Shown one piece after another: positions 39,606-46,875 of a DNA stretch of 64,000 nt. The stretch is from Prevotella communis. GTDB taxonomy: Bacteria; Bacteroidota; Bacteroidia; Bacteroidales; Bacteroidaceae. Position numbers and translations under genes: made by a program. Location of the stretch: NCBI RefSeq assembly GCF_022024115.1, contig NZ_CP091792.1, forward strand, positions 496,001 to 560,000. The letters are read 5' to 3'. Every line of letters begins with the position of its first letter. The stretch's first letter is position 1. A model generated the notes under the pieces. That model ran no database searches. It was given only the letters and a program-made list of their open reading frames with translations, and had not been told where the DNA came from.

Positions 39606-40456
39606 GATTTCGTGAATCGTTGTTTGCCGAATTGATCGTTTCTAATTTCTGTATGTGAGAACCCTTCTTCGCTGAGCATCTGTTGCATCTCGCTGACATG
39701 CAAAGGATTGATTTCGAAATAGAGGGCTCCACCTGGATTTAATGTCTTTGCAGCAAAGCGAGCAATGGTGCGATAGAACAGCAGTGGGTCGTCATCAGGT
39801 ACGAAAAGTGCCAGTTCTGGCTCGTGTTCCAATACATTGCGCTCCATCGTTGCGCGTTCCTTGTTGCATATATAGGGAGGATTGCTCACGATAATATCAA
39901 GACCCGTCGCTGGCCTCTCCCTATTAAGGAGGGAAGTATTTAGCACATCCACCTTCTTGAACGACACGTGGACATTGGTGCGTTTGGCATTTTCTGTGGC
40001 TATGCGCAGGGCATCGTCAGAAATATCCCATGCTGTCACCTCTGCGTCTGCCAATTCTGCTGCCAGCGTGCAGGCGATGCATCCGCTACCTGTACCGATG
40101 TCGAGAATCGAGGTGTTTCTTCCCTCTTCCTTCTTCCCTCTTCTCTCTTCCATTATCCACTGGCATAGCTCATAGGTCTCTGGCCTGGGAATCAGTACGC
40201 CTGGCTCTACATGGAAGGTCCTGCCACCAAACTCCGCCTCACCTAAAACATACTGTACGGGTTCGCCTGTCAGCAGACGTTGTGTAATTTCCGCTAAGAG
40301 TTTTTGGTCATCTGTGGATAATTGTGTATCTTTGCCGATGAATAAGTCGGATGGCATGAGTCCGAAGCGGATCTCGTATACCATACGGGCAATAGCCTTC
40401 GCCTCGTAGTCATCATAGACCTGCGTCAACTGGCGCCATAATTCATTATAAGTCAT
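39596..40456 (-). CDS. prmC: Peptide chain release factor N5-glutamine methyltransferase
   Basis: SAM-dependent enzyme of 286 aa that methylates the GGQ glutamine of release factors. Motif I is ILDIGTGSGCIACTLA and the catalytic motif IVSNPPYI. The N-terminal helical domain and PVQYVLGEAEFGGRTFHVEPGVLIPRPETYELC are typical. Two stretches are unusual: EERRGKKEEGRN before motif I, encoded by a 5-unit GAAGARG heptamer tract (40116-40150), and TSLLNRERPATG before NPPY, encoded by a palindromic TCCCTATTAAGGAGGGA-like element (39906-39925). Both keep frame and fall in surface loops. The promoter (TTGG, 19 nt, TAATTTTG) ends 4 nt before the ATG. Confidence 0.94.
   Translation of the reverse strand: MTYNELWRQLTQVYDDYEAKAIARMVYEIRFGLMPSDLFIGKDTQLSTDDQKLLAEITQRLLTGEPVQYVLGEAEFGGRTFHVEPGVLIPRPETYELCQWIMEERRGKKEEGRNTSILDIGTGSGCIACTLAAELADAEVTAWDISDDALRIATENAKRTNVHVSFKKVDVLNTSLLNRERPATGLDIIVSNPPYICNKERATMERNVLEHEPELALFVPDDDPLLFYRTIARFAAKTLNPGGALYFEINPLHVSEMQQMLSEEGFSHTEIRNDQFGKQRFTKSCL
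39904..39932. repeat. Palindromic element inside prmC
   Basis: The plus strand reads TCTCCCTATTAAGGAGGGA around 39906-39925, an imperfect palindrome (CTCCCT/AGGAGGGA). It is translated as part of an extra loop SLLNRERPATG. Similar CCCT...AGGG palindromes are, in my recollection, common dispersed elements in Bacteroidota genomes. Confidence 0.5.
40116..40150 (-). repeat. Heptamer tract inside prmC
   Basis: Five 7-bp units on the plus strand: TTTCTTC, CCTCTTC, CTTCTTC, CCTCTTC, TCTCTTC. On the coding strand they read GAAGAGA, GAAGAGG, GAAGAAG, GAAGAGG, GAAGAAA, encoding the basic/acidic stretch EERRGKKEEGRN before the SAM-binding motif. Confidence 0.85.
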
Positions 40457-40460
40457 ACTG

Positions 40461-40491
40461 CAAAATTACACAAAATATGGAAACCGACCAA
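40461..40491 (-). promoter_or_regulatory. Promoter of prmC-recX-comF, placed for a leaderless mRNA
   Basis: Minus strand: TTGG (40488-40491), exactly 19 nt, TAATTTTG (40461-40468), then only CAGT before the prmC ATG at 40456. The -33 element lies inside the divergent ribD coding sequence. Confidence 0.75.
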
Positions 40492-41442
40492 ATTTCTTTG
40501 GATAAAAAATATATGCGCCGCTGTCTGCAACTGGCGCAGAACGGACAGCAGAATGCGAAGCCGAATCCAATGGTGGGAGCTGTGATAGTGGCTGATGGTA
40601 GAATCATTGGCGAAGGTTATCATGTGCGCTGTGGACAAGGGCATGCAGAGGTCAATGCTTTTGCAAGTGTCAGCGCAGAGGACGAAAGACTGTTGCCTGA
40701 GGCAGCGATCTATGTGTCGCTGGAACCCTGTTCGCATTATGGGAAGACACCCCCTTGTGCCGACTTGATTGTCAAGAAAGGTGTGAAGCGTGCGGTAGTA
40801 GGCTGTATTGATGAGTTTGCCGAGGTGCAGGGTAGGGGCATCAGGAAACTGAGGGATGCCGGTATTGAGGTGACTGTGGGCGTACTGGAAGAAGAGTGTA
40901 AGGCCCTGAACAGAAGGTTCTTTACCTTTCATCGTCTCTCGCGCCCGTACATTATATTAAAGTGGGCCCAGACGGCTAACGGATTTATTGATGACAACGG
41001 TAAGGCTTTGGCTATCTCGACACCCTTTACGCAGATGCTCTCGCACAAACTGCGTGCTGAAGAGGATGCCATCCTTGTAGGACGTGTTACCAATGAACGC
41101 GAACATCCTCAGCTGACCGTGCGTCAGTGGGATGGTCCAAATCCTAAACGACTCGTTATTGATCGTCAGCATCCGTTGAATCTGGAGGTGCTACATGCCC
41201 ACCATATACAATCGCTGATTGTCGAAGGCGGTAGGAAAACGCTCGATTCTTTCCTGGAACAAGGCTTGTGGGATGAAATCCGGGTGGAGACGAATATGCG
41301 TTTGACGGTAAGTGGTGGAACAAGCGCGCCACAACTTCCGGCAGATGCAGAAGTCGTGGCGCAACATGATTATGATGGTAATATGATTATTTCCTACCGA
41401 AGTCGGCTGGCACCTCGCCCCATTTCTGGGTCTCCCATTTGA
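40477..41442 (+). CDS. ribD: Bifunctional riboflavin biosynthesis deaminase/reductase
   Basis: Protein of 321 aa carrying out two steps of riboflavin synthesis. The deaminase domain (about 1-145) has the zinc motifs HAEVNAFASV and EPCSHYGKTPPCADLI. The reductase domain (about 150-310) has WAQTANGFIDDNGKALAIS, AILVGRVTNEREHPQLTVR and LIVEGGRKTLDSFLEQGLWDEI. It is slightly short and its last residues (RLAPRPISGSPI) overlap by 56 bp the 3' end of the convergent RNase H gene. Divergent from prmC with a 20-bp gap. No clear plus-strand promoter is seen. Confidence 0.94.
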   Translation: METDQISLDKKYMRRCLQLAQNGQQNAKPNPMVGAVIVADGRIIGEGYHVRCGQGHAEVNAFASVSAEDERLLPEAAIYVSLEPCSHYGKTPPCADLIVKKGVKRAVVGCIDEFAEVQGRGIRKLRDAGIEVTVGVLEEECKALNRRFFTFHRLSRPYIILKWAQTANGFIDDNGKALAISTPFTQMLSHKLRAEEDAILVGRVTNEREHPQLTVRQWDGPNPKRLVIDRQHPLNLEVLHAHHIQSLIVEGGRKTLDSFLEQGLWDEIRVETNMRLTVSGGTSAPQLPADAEVVAQHDYDGNMIISYRSRLAPRPISGSPI

Positions 41443-41845
41443 TGATGGGATTGCGGTAATTATGTGTGCGTAGCCAATTCTCGGCGCGTTGGATAATCTG
41501 GTAGAGCGGCTCCGTCTCAGGGGTACGCTCTAATTTTGTCTTACATTGTCGTTTTGAGACCCAGAGGATGGCATTGTAGGAATCAGAGTAGATGGTTTTG
41601 TTATGCAAGCCCTTCTGCCAACAGAGGGCAAGGGCGTGAACGATAGCCAGGAACTCACCGATATTGTTTGTACCTTTCACTGGGCCAAAATGAAATACCT
41701 GCGCACCTGTCTGCAGGTCGATAGCCTGATACTCCATGGGACCAGGGTTGCCGCTACAGGCCGCGTCCACAGCCCACGCGTCTGCCCTTACCTCCATGGG
41801 CAAGGGCAGTACGGTGTCGTGTCTATAGTCGGGAGGGTTCTGCAT
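41387..41845 (-). CDS. RNase H type I-like protein
   Basis: Protein of 152 aa from the ATG at 41845, separated by one base from the argS stop; a longer frame to 41908 lies inside argS and is rejected. The four acidic catalytic residues of RNase HI are present in order: AVDAACSGNPG (Asp), NNIGEFLAIV (Glu), IYSDSYNAI (Asp) and VPADFGRK (Asp). The size equals a single RNase H domain, without the N-terminal hybrid-binding domain. It degrades RNA in RNA-DNA hybrids. Translationally coupled to argS. Confidence 0.88.
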   Translation of the reverse strand: MQNPPDYRHDTVLPLPMEVRADAWAVDAACSGNPGPMEYQAIDLQTGAQVFHFGPVKGTNNIGEFLAIVHALALCWQKGLHNKTIYSDSYNAILWVSKRQCKTKLERTPETEPLYQIIQRAENWLRTHNYRNPIIKWETQKWGEVPADFGRK

Positions 41846-41846
41846 A

Positions 41847-43625
41847 TTACATGCGCTCGGGCACCTCGATGCCCAGCAGACCCATACCGTTCTTGATAAT
41901 CTTTGCAACGTTCTTTGCCAGCATCAGGCGCACGGCCTTCTTCTGCTCATCGGGTTCGTTGAGGATGCTGAAGTCGTGGTAGAACTGGTTGAATACCTTT
42001 GTCAGCTCGTAGCAGTAGTTGGCGATACCAGAGGGAGAGTAGTCCTTACCGGCCTGCTCCACGGCTGCGCCAAACTCAGACATCTTCTGGATAAGCTCAA
42101 TTTCCTTATCAGCGAGACTAGTTGAACTAGCGGGGCTAGTCGTACTAGGTGCCTTACGCAGAATACTGCGGATACGGGCGTAGGTGTACTGGATGAAAGG
42201 ACCGGTGTTGCCATTGAAGTCGATACTCTCCTCGGGGTTGAACAGCATGTTCTTTCTTGCATCCACCTTCAGGATGAAGTACTTCAGGGCACCCATACCC
42301 ACGATGCGGGCAATCTCGCGGCGCTCCTCTTCGGTCATGTCGTCAAACTTACCCAGTTCCATAGAGGTCTTATAGGCATCCTCTACCATCAGTGCCATCA
42401 GGTCGTCAGCGTCAACAACGGTTCCTTCGCGGCTCTTCATCTTACCATTAGGCAGCTCTACCATACCATAAGAGAAGTGAACCAGTTCCTTGCCCCACTT
42501 GAATCCTAAGCGGTCCAGCAGGATAGAGAGTACCTGGAAGTGGTAGTTCTGCTCATTGCCCACTACATAAATCATCTTGTCGATGGGGTAGTCCTGGAAA
42601 CGCATTTCGGCAGTACCGATATCCTGTGTCATATATACAGAGGTGCCGTCAGAACGCAACAGCAGTTTCTGGTCCAGTCCCTCGTTGGTCAGGTCGGCCC
42701 AAACCGAGTTGTCCTCATGGCGCTCAAAGAGACCCTTGGCGAGACCTTCTTCTACCTTGGCCTTACCCTTCAGATAGGTCTGACTCTCGTAGTAAATCTT
42801 ATCGAAGCCAACGCCCATCTTCTTGTATGTCTCGTCGAAACCGGCATACACCCAGTTGTTCATCTTTTCCCACAAGGCGCGTACCTCGGGATCGTTGTTC
42901 TCCCATTTTACCAGCATCTCGTGGGCCTCCTTGATGAGCGGAGCCTCCTGCTTAGCCTTTTCTTCGTCCATGCCCTGAGCCATGAGTTCCTTCACTTCCT
43001 CGCGGTAGTGCTTGTCGAAGGCTACATAGTAGTCACCAATCAGGTGGTCGCCCTTCTTGCCGGATGACTCAGGAGTCTCGCCATTGCCGTACTTCAGCCA
43101 AGCCAGCATTGACTTACAGATATGAATACCGCGGTCGTTTACGATGTTGGTCTTTACCACCTTGTTGCCGTTGGCCTCCATAATCTGAGCCAGCGACCAA
43201 CCCAGCAGGTTGTTGCGTACATGACCAAGGTGCAGGGGCTTGTTGGTGTTGGGTGAAGAGTATTCAATCATCACGAGGGGAGAGTCCTCGTTAGCAGCTT
43301 TCATGCCGAAGCGGTCGTCCTGATCCATAGCCTGCAGCAACTGCAGCCACGCACCCTCACCGATGCTCAGGTTCAGGAATCCCTTTACTACGTTGAACTT
43401 CTCAACAGCCGAACAGTTGTCGACCAAATACTGACCAATCTCCTGAGCTGTCTGCTCGGGTGATTTCTTGGCTGCCTTCACAAAGGGGAAGACTACCAGT
43501 GTCAGGTTACCCTCAAACTCGCTGCGTGTCTTCTGCAGCTGTAGCATCTTTTCGTTTGCCTCCATGCCGTAGAGTGCCTTGACGGCCTCGCCTGCGGCTT
43601 GACTTATCAGTGTCTCGATATTCAT
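41847..43625 (-). CDS. argS: Arginine-tRNA ligase
   Basis: Class I aminoacyl-tRNA synthetase of 592 aa that charges tRNA-Arg. The HIGH-type motif is KPLHLGHVRNNLLGWS, the KMSKS counterpart is GKMKSREGTVVDADDL, the N-terminal ArgRS additional domain is present (1 to about 110), and the DALR anticodon-binding domain closes the protein (YCYELTKVFNQFYHDFSIL). In the linker between the catalytic and DALR domains (RSILRKAPSTTSPASSTSLADKE) a 9-bp repeat is translated as a Ser/Thr/Pro-rich segment. Its promoter mirrors that of the divergent 43767 gene. Confidence 0.96.
   Translation of the reverse strand: MNIETLISQAAGEAVKALYGMEANEKMLQLQKTRSEFEGNLTLVVFPFVKAAKKSPEQTAQEIGQYLVDNCSAVEKFNVVKGFLNLSIGEGAWLQLLQAMDQDDRFGMKAANEDSPLVMIEYSSPNTNKPLHLGHVRNNLLGWSLAQIMEANGNKVVKTNIVNDRGIHICKSMLAWLKYGNGETPESSGKKGDHLIGDYYVAFDKHYREEVKELMAQGMDEEKAKQEAPLIKEAHEMLVKWENNDPEVRALWEKMNNWVYAGFDETYKKMGVGFDKIYYESQTYLKGKAKVEEGLAKGLFERHEDNSVWADLTNEGLDQKLLLRSDGTSVYMTQDIGTAEMRFQDYPIDKMIYVVGNEQNYHFQVLSILLDRLGFKWGKELVHFSYGMVELPNGKMKSREGTVVDADDLMALMVEDAYKTSMELGKFDDMTEEERREIARIVGMGALKYFILKVDARKNMLFNPEESIDFNGNTGPFIQYTYARIRSILRKAPSTTSPASSTSLADKEIELIQKMSEFGAAVEQAGKDYSPSGIANYCYELTKVFNQFYHDFSILNEPDEQKKAVRLMLAKNVAKIIKNGMGLLGIEVPERM
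42117..42152 (-). repeat. Nonamer tract (NCTAGNNNN) inside argS
   Basis: Four units with period exactly 9: ACTAGTTGA, ACTAGCGGG, GCTAGTCGT, ACTAGGTGC (42117-42152). The length of 36 bp keeps the reading frame, and each unit gives three residues. The same repeat type with five units lies in the rpsI-rpsB gap at 46758. Confidence 0.9.
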
Positions 43626-43653
43626 ATACCTCTTATATATATTATTTGGGGTG

Positions 43654-43685
43654 CAAAGGTACTACTTTTTCGGTAATTTAGCAAA
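43654..43685 (-). promoter_or_regulatory. Promoter of argS
   Basis: Minus strand: TTTG (43682-43685), 20-nt spacer, TACCTTTG (43654-43661), about 28 nt before the ATG. It forms one arm of a 23-bp inverted repeat with the divergent promoter. Confidence 0.7.
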
Positions 43686-43699
43686 AAATGCGGTTGCTT

Positions 43700-43731
43700 T
43701 TTGTTCGTGACAGGAAAAAGTAGTAACTTTG
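43700..43731 (+). promoter_or_regulatory. Promoter of the 43767 gene
   Basis: TTTG (43700-43703), 20-nt spacer, TAACTTTG (43724-43731), about 35 nt before the ATG at 43767. The block AAAAAGTAGTAACTTTGCAC is nearly the exact reverse complement of the argS promoter region. Confidence 0.7.
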
Positions 43732-43766
43732 CACCCCGATTTCAGAAAACACAACAAATATTTACT

Positions 43767-45623
43767 ATGAAGAATTTTACGCTGATGATGTTTGCTTTGC
43801 TGTGTTCGTTGATGTCGTTTGCTCAAGGTGGGCAGACTACGTTTACATGGGCGGCAGAGAATGGCGGCTTTGATGATCAGGCCGTGGTTGCTGAGTTTAA
43901 TGTTACGGACGACATGACTGCTACTGCAGCAAAGGGCAATGGCTCAAGTGATCCAAAGTATTATGACAATGGTAAATCCGTTCGCCTGTATAAGGGTAAT
44001 ACGTTGACCTTGGCTGGTCCTGGTATCACAAAAATCTCGTTTACTTTTTCTGGTGGAAAGAAAAACCTTCAGTCTAATGTGGGTACACTGGCTAATGATG
44101 TGTGGACGGGTAGCGCAGATGAGATTGTCTTCAGTGTGCCTGACGGACAGGCGCGCATTGAAGCTATGGAGGTGACCTATGCGGGAACGGGTAACTTGGT
44201 GAATAATAGTGAACGTGTGGTGGAAGACGTGGTAGTGACTGTGCCTGAAGGCTTGCAGACTAAGACCTGGGCACTTGAGGGCTATTTCTCTGAGTATCAG
44301 GGCTACGACGAGATCCAAACACCCGTGAACCGCGCACTGAAGGTGGGCTTTGACGGTAAGGATGTTTATGTACAGGGCTTGAGCTATTATTTGCCTGAAG
44401 CATGGATTAAGGGACTGCTAAGTGAAGATGGTAAGCAGATTACGTTCAATTCGCCTCAGTACTATGGTTCTGAGACTTACGCTAACTATTCACGTAGCAT
44501 GTACTTCCTGATAGACATCTATAATGAAGAGATGGATGAATGTCCGGAAAGTTATACCTTCGATTATGATGCAGAGGCTGGTACTATTACGGTTCCTCAG
44601 GATGTGTATATCATGGAGAATGCTCAGCCCGAGCGTAATTATAATGATGCCTATGGCTACTATATCCAGCCTGTACTCCATAAAGGTGAACCTACAGTGG
44701 AAGAGGTTGTTGAACTACCAGAGGGCCTGACTGCCGACGAATATCACATGCAGGCTGTTGATGGTTATTTTAATACAGAACATGTTGGTACGGTCTATGT
44801 GGCTATTGATGGTGCTGATGTCTATCTGCAGGGACTGGAGCCTTATCTGCCAAAGGCATGGGCAAAGGGTGTGCTGCAGGATGGTACAATTACCGTAGAG
44901 GGTGGTCAGTTTCTGGGGCATCTTAGTCTGATGACTCTGGAGTATGACCTCTATACTGCACCTATGGCCTTTACGTATGATGCTCAGACCGGTACGCTGA
45001 AGGCTGATAACTATCAGATAGCAAATGATCAGGATGAGGCCTTTGAGTATTTCCTCGACGTGACACTGACAAAAATCAATGATGTGCCTGGCGTTCCTGT
45101 TACTCCGTCTGTGGCTTCAATGGAATTGGATGAGGATTATGGCTATTATTTGGTCCTGGATGTTCCCCTGGTAAGTACCGCTGGCAAATTCCTGTCGGCA
45201 GGTAAGTTGAGCTATCAGATTTACTATGACGTGGATGGCACGCCACAACCTTTTGTCCTGAAGAAGGAAAACTATGAAGATCTGAAGGAAGATATGAGCG
45301 TGATTCCCTATGAGTTTACTGATGATAACGATATCACGGAGCATGGCTATGCCGTTTATCTGAACGGCGTGGATGTAACTACTTGGAAACGTGTTGGCGT
45401 AAAGAGCATCTATACCGGTGGCGGCGAGACTCATGAGTCGGAAATCGGTTGGCTTTCTCTCGAGTCTGCTGATGGTATTGTCAATGCTGGTGTTTGCCCA
45501 GACAATGTGCGCTATGTTGATGTAATGGGACGTCGTGCTAATGGTACTCAAAAAGGCCTGCTGATTCGTCAGGAACGTATGGCTGATGGAAGCGTCAAGA
45601 ACGTGAAAGTAATTCGTAAATAA
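43767..45623 (+). CDS. Secreted repeat protein with T9SS-like C-terminal domain
   Basis: Protein of 618 aa from the ATG at 43767 (signal peptide MKNFTLMMFALLCSLMSFAQ); a longer frame from 43701 lies in the promoter. After a beta-rich first domain, two homologous domains of about 130 residues follow. Compare DVYVQGLSYYLPEAWIKGLL with DVYLQGLEPYLPKAWAKGVL, each preceded by EGL...GYF...V.V..DG. The end, DVMGRRANGTQKGLLIRQERM and NVKVIRK, has the YDxxGRRxNG...KGxxI...K(V/I) shape of type IX sorting domains in Prevotella and relatives. Therefore it is probably exported through T9SS, whose PorU/PorV are encoded 5 kb downstream. The role of the duplicated domain is unknown. Confidence 0.72.
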   Translation: MKNFTLMMFALLCSLMSFAQGGQTTFTWAAENGGFDDQAVVAEFNVTDDMTATAAKGNGSSDPKYYDNGKSVRLYKGNTLTLAGPGITKISFTFSGGKKNLQSNVGTLANDVWTGSADEIVFSVPDGQARIEAMEVTYAGTGNLVNNSERVVEDVVVTVPEGLQTKTWALEGYFSEYQGYDEIQTPVNRALKVGFDGKDVYVQGLSYYLPEAWIKGLLSEDGKQITFNSPQYYGSETYANYSRSMYFLIDIYNEEMDECPESYTFDYDAEAGTITVPQDVYIMENAQPERNYNDAYGYYIQPVLHKGEPTVEEVVELPEGLTADEYHMQAVDGYFNTEHVGTVYVAIDGADVYLQGLEPYLPKAWAKGVLQDGTITVEGGQFLGHLSLMTLEYDLYTAPMAFTYDAQTGTLKADNYQIANDQDEAFEYFLDVTLTKINDVPGVPVTPSVASMELDEDYGYYLVLDVPLVSTAGKFLSAGKLSYQIYYDVDGTPQPFVLKKENYEDLKEDMSVIPYEFTDDNDITEHGYAVYLNGVDVTTWKRVGVKSIYTGGGETHESEIGWLSLESADGIVNAGVCPDNVRYVDVMGRRANGTQKGLLIRQERMADGSVKNVKVIRK

Positions 45624-45698
45624 TCATATAAAAGTTAAATAATTATAAAAGTTGGGCTACAAAGGCTGTGTCATACCTCGTATAATGAGAAAAAGCAG

Positions 45699-45706
45699 TA
45701 CCTTTG
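45699..45706 (+). promoter_or_regulatory. -7 element of the rplM operon
   Basis: TACCTTTG followed by CAGTCC, with no clear -33 element; the transcript would have a leader of about 145 nt. Confidence 0.55.
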
Positions 45707-45711
45707 CAGTC

Positions 45712-45856
45712 CGATTATTGGGGGGAGGGTCTTAGACTCCCCACGAGTGTCGTGTAAATAGTGCCTGTCTTTGGCCGGATAGCACGGTTTGTGAATCGGC
45801 GCTCAGTAAACAATATTTTTAGGTAAAACTGTTTTTTAGTAAAATTAAACGAAGAA
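45712..45856 (+). promoter_or_regulatory. Structured leader of the ribosomal protein operon
   Basis: About 145 nt between the promoter and rplM. GGGGA pairs with TCCCC around GTC-TTA-GAC (about 45724-45743), and GTGC pairs with GCAC with an inner CCG...CGG around 45761-45786. Bacteroidales uL13 leaders of this kind are thought to bind the ribosomal protein and repress the operon; assignment here rests on position and hairpins only. Confidence 0.5.
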
Positions 45857-46318
45857 ATGAACACTTTAAGTTACAAGACCGTCTCGATTAACAAGGAGAC
45901 AGCCAAGAAGGAGTGGGTCGTAATCGATGCTACTGATCAGGTAGTTGGTCGTCTCGCTTCAAAGGTCGCTAAACTGATTCGTGGTAAGTACAAGCCCAGC
46001 TTTACTCCTCACGTAGATTGTGGCGACAATGTCATTATTATCAATGCAGCCAAGGTGAAGTTCACCGGCAAGAAGGAAACTGATAAGGTCTATACCCGTT
46101 ACACTGGTTATCCCGGTGGTCAGCGTTTCAATACTCCCGCTGAACTGCGCAAGAAGCCTTTCGGTGTAGAGCGTATTCTCCGTCACGCTGTGAAGGGTAT
46201 GCTGCCAAAGGGTCCCCTCGGACGCAGCCTGCTGAACAACCTCTATGTATATGAGGGAACAGAACACAAGCACGAGGCACAGCAGCCAAAGGCTATTGAT
46301 ATTAACTTGTATAAATAA
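45857..46318 (+). CDS. rplM: Large ribosomal subunit protein uL13
   Basis: Ribosomal protein of 153 aa, first gene of rplM-rpsI-rpsB-tsf. Family blocks: WVVIDATDQVVGRLASKVAKLIRGK, HVDCGDNVIIINAAKVKFTGKK, YTGYPGG and the MLPKGPLGRSLLNNLYVY segment. Length is normal. A structured leader precedes it, a likely autoregulatory site. rpsI follows after 10 bp. Confidence 0.97.
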   Translation: MNTLSYKTVSINKETAKKEWVVIDATDQVVGRLASKVAKLIRGKYKPSFTPHVDCGDNVIIINAAKVKFTGKKETDKVYTRYTGYPGGQRFNTPAELRKKPFGVERILRHAVKGMLPKGPLGRSLLNNLYVYEGTEHKHEAQQPKAIDINLYK

Positions 46319-46328
46319 TTGAATAGAG

Positions 46329-46715
46329 ATGGAAGTAATTAACGCAATAGGTCGTCGTAAGAGCTCAGTGGCTCGCGTTTATCTGTCAGAAGGTACTGGC
46401 AAGATCACGATCAATAAGAAGGACTTAACCGAATATTTCCCCTCAGCCATTCTGCAGTACGTGGTGAAGCAGCCTCTGAACCTGCTGGAGTGCGCCGAGA
46501 AGTACGACATTAAGGTTAACCTCGACGGTGGTGGTTTCACCGGTCAGAGTCAGGCTCTGCGTCTTGCAATCGCCCGCGCTTTGGTAAAGGTTAACGAAGA
46601 GGATAAGAAGGCGCTGAAGGATCAGGGCTTCCTGACACGTGATAGCCGTGAGGTTGAGCGTAAGAAGCCAGGTCGTCCCAAGGCACGTCGTCGCTTCCAG
46701 TTCAGTAAGCGTTAA
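46329..46715 (+). CDS. rpsI: Small ribosomal subunit protein uS9
   Basis: Ribosomal protein of 128 aa. NAIGRRKSSVARVYLSEGTGKITINKK at the start, GGGFTGQSQALRLAIARAL in the middle, and the basic C-terminal tail KKPGRPKARRRFQFSKR that reaches the decoding centre. Complete and normal in length. It is followed by 160 bp with the nonamer tract and then rpsB. Confidence 0.97.
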   Translation: MEVINAIGRRKSSVARVYLSEGTGKITINKKDLTEYFPSAILQYVVKQPLNLLECAEKYDIKVNLDGGGFTGQSQALRLAIARALVKVNEEDKKALKDQGFLTRDSREVERKKPGRPKARRRFQFSKR

Positions 46716-46757
46716 TCCAACTGGACTACGTTTAGTATCTAAACTGGCGGGACTCTG

Positions 46758-46802
46758 GCTAGAAATTCTAGTGTTACTAGTTCAACTAGTGCGACTAGTC
46801 CA
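46758..46802 (+). repeat. Nonamer tract (NCTAGNNNN) between rpsI and rpsB
   Basis: Five units with period 9: GCTAGAAAT, TCTAGTGTT, ACTAGTTCA, ACTAGTGCG, ACTAGTCCA. It lies 43 bp after the rpsI stop and 74 bp before the rpsB ATG. The rest of the 160-bp spacer is A-rich before rpsB, with no promoter element visible. Confidence 0.9.
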
Positions 46803-46875
46803 CCTTGATTACCCGCTGGCTGATCTAAAAAAGATTAAAAAGAAAGTAAACAACAAAATTAAAGAAACAAAAAAA

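Noticed and set aside
45681..45686. E. coli-like TATAAT before rplM
   Set aside because: Bacteroidales primary sigma uses TAnnTTTG; a proper TACCTTTG lies 18 bp downstream.
46639..46875. N-terminal extension of rpsB into rpsI
   Set aside because: uS2 proteins start near MARTNFEQLLQAGCHFGH; the extension would translate the nonamer spacer.
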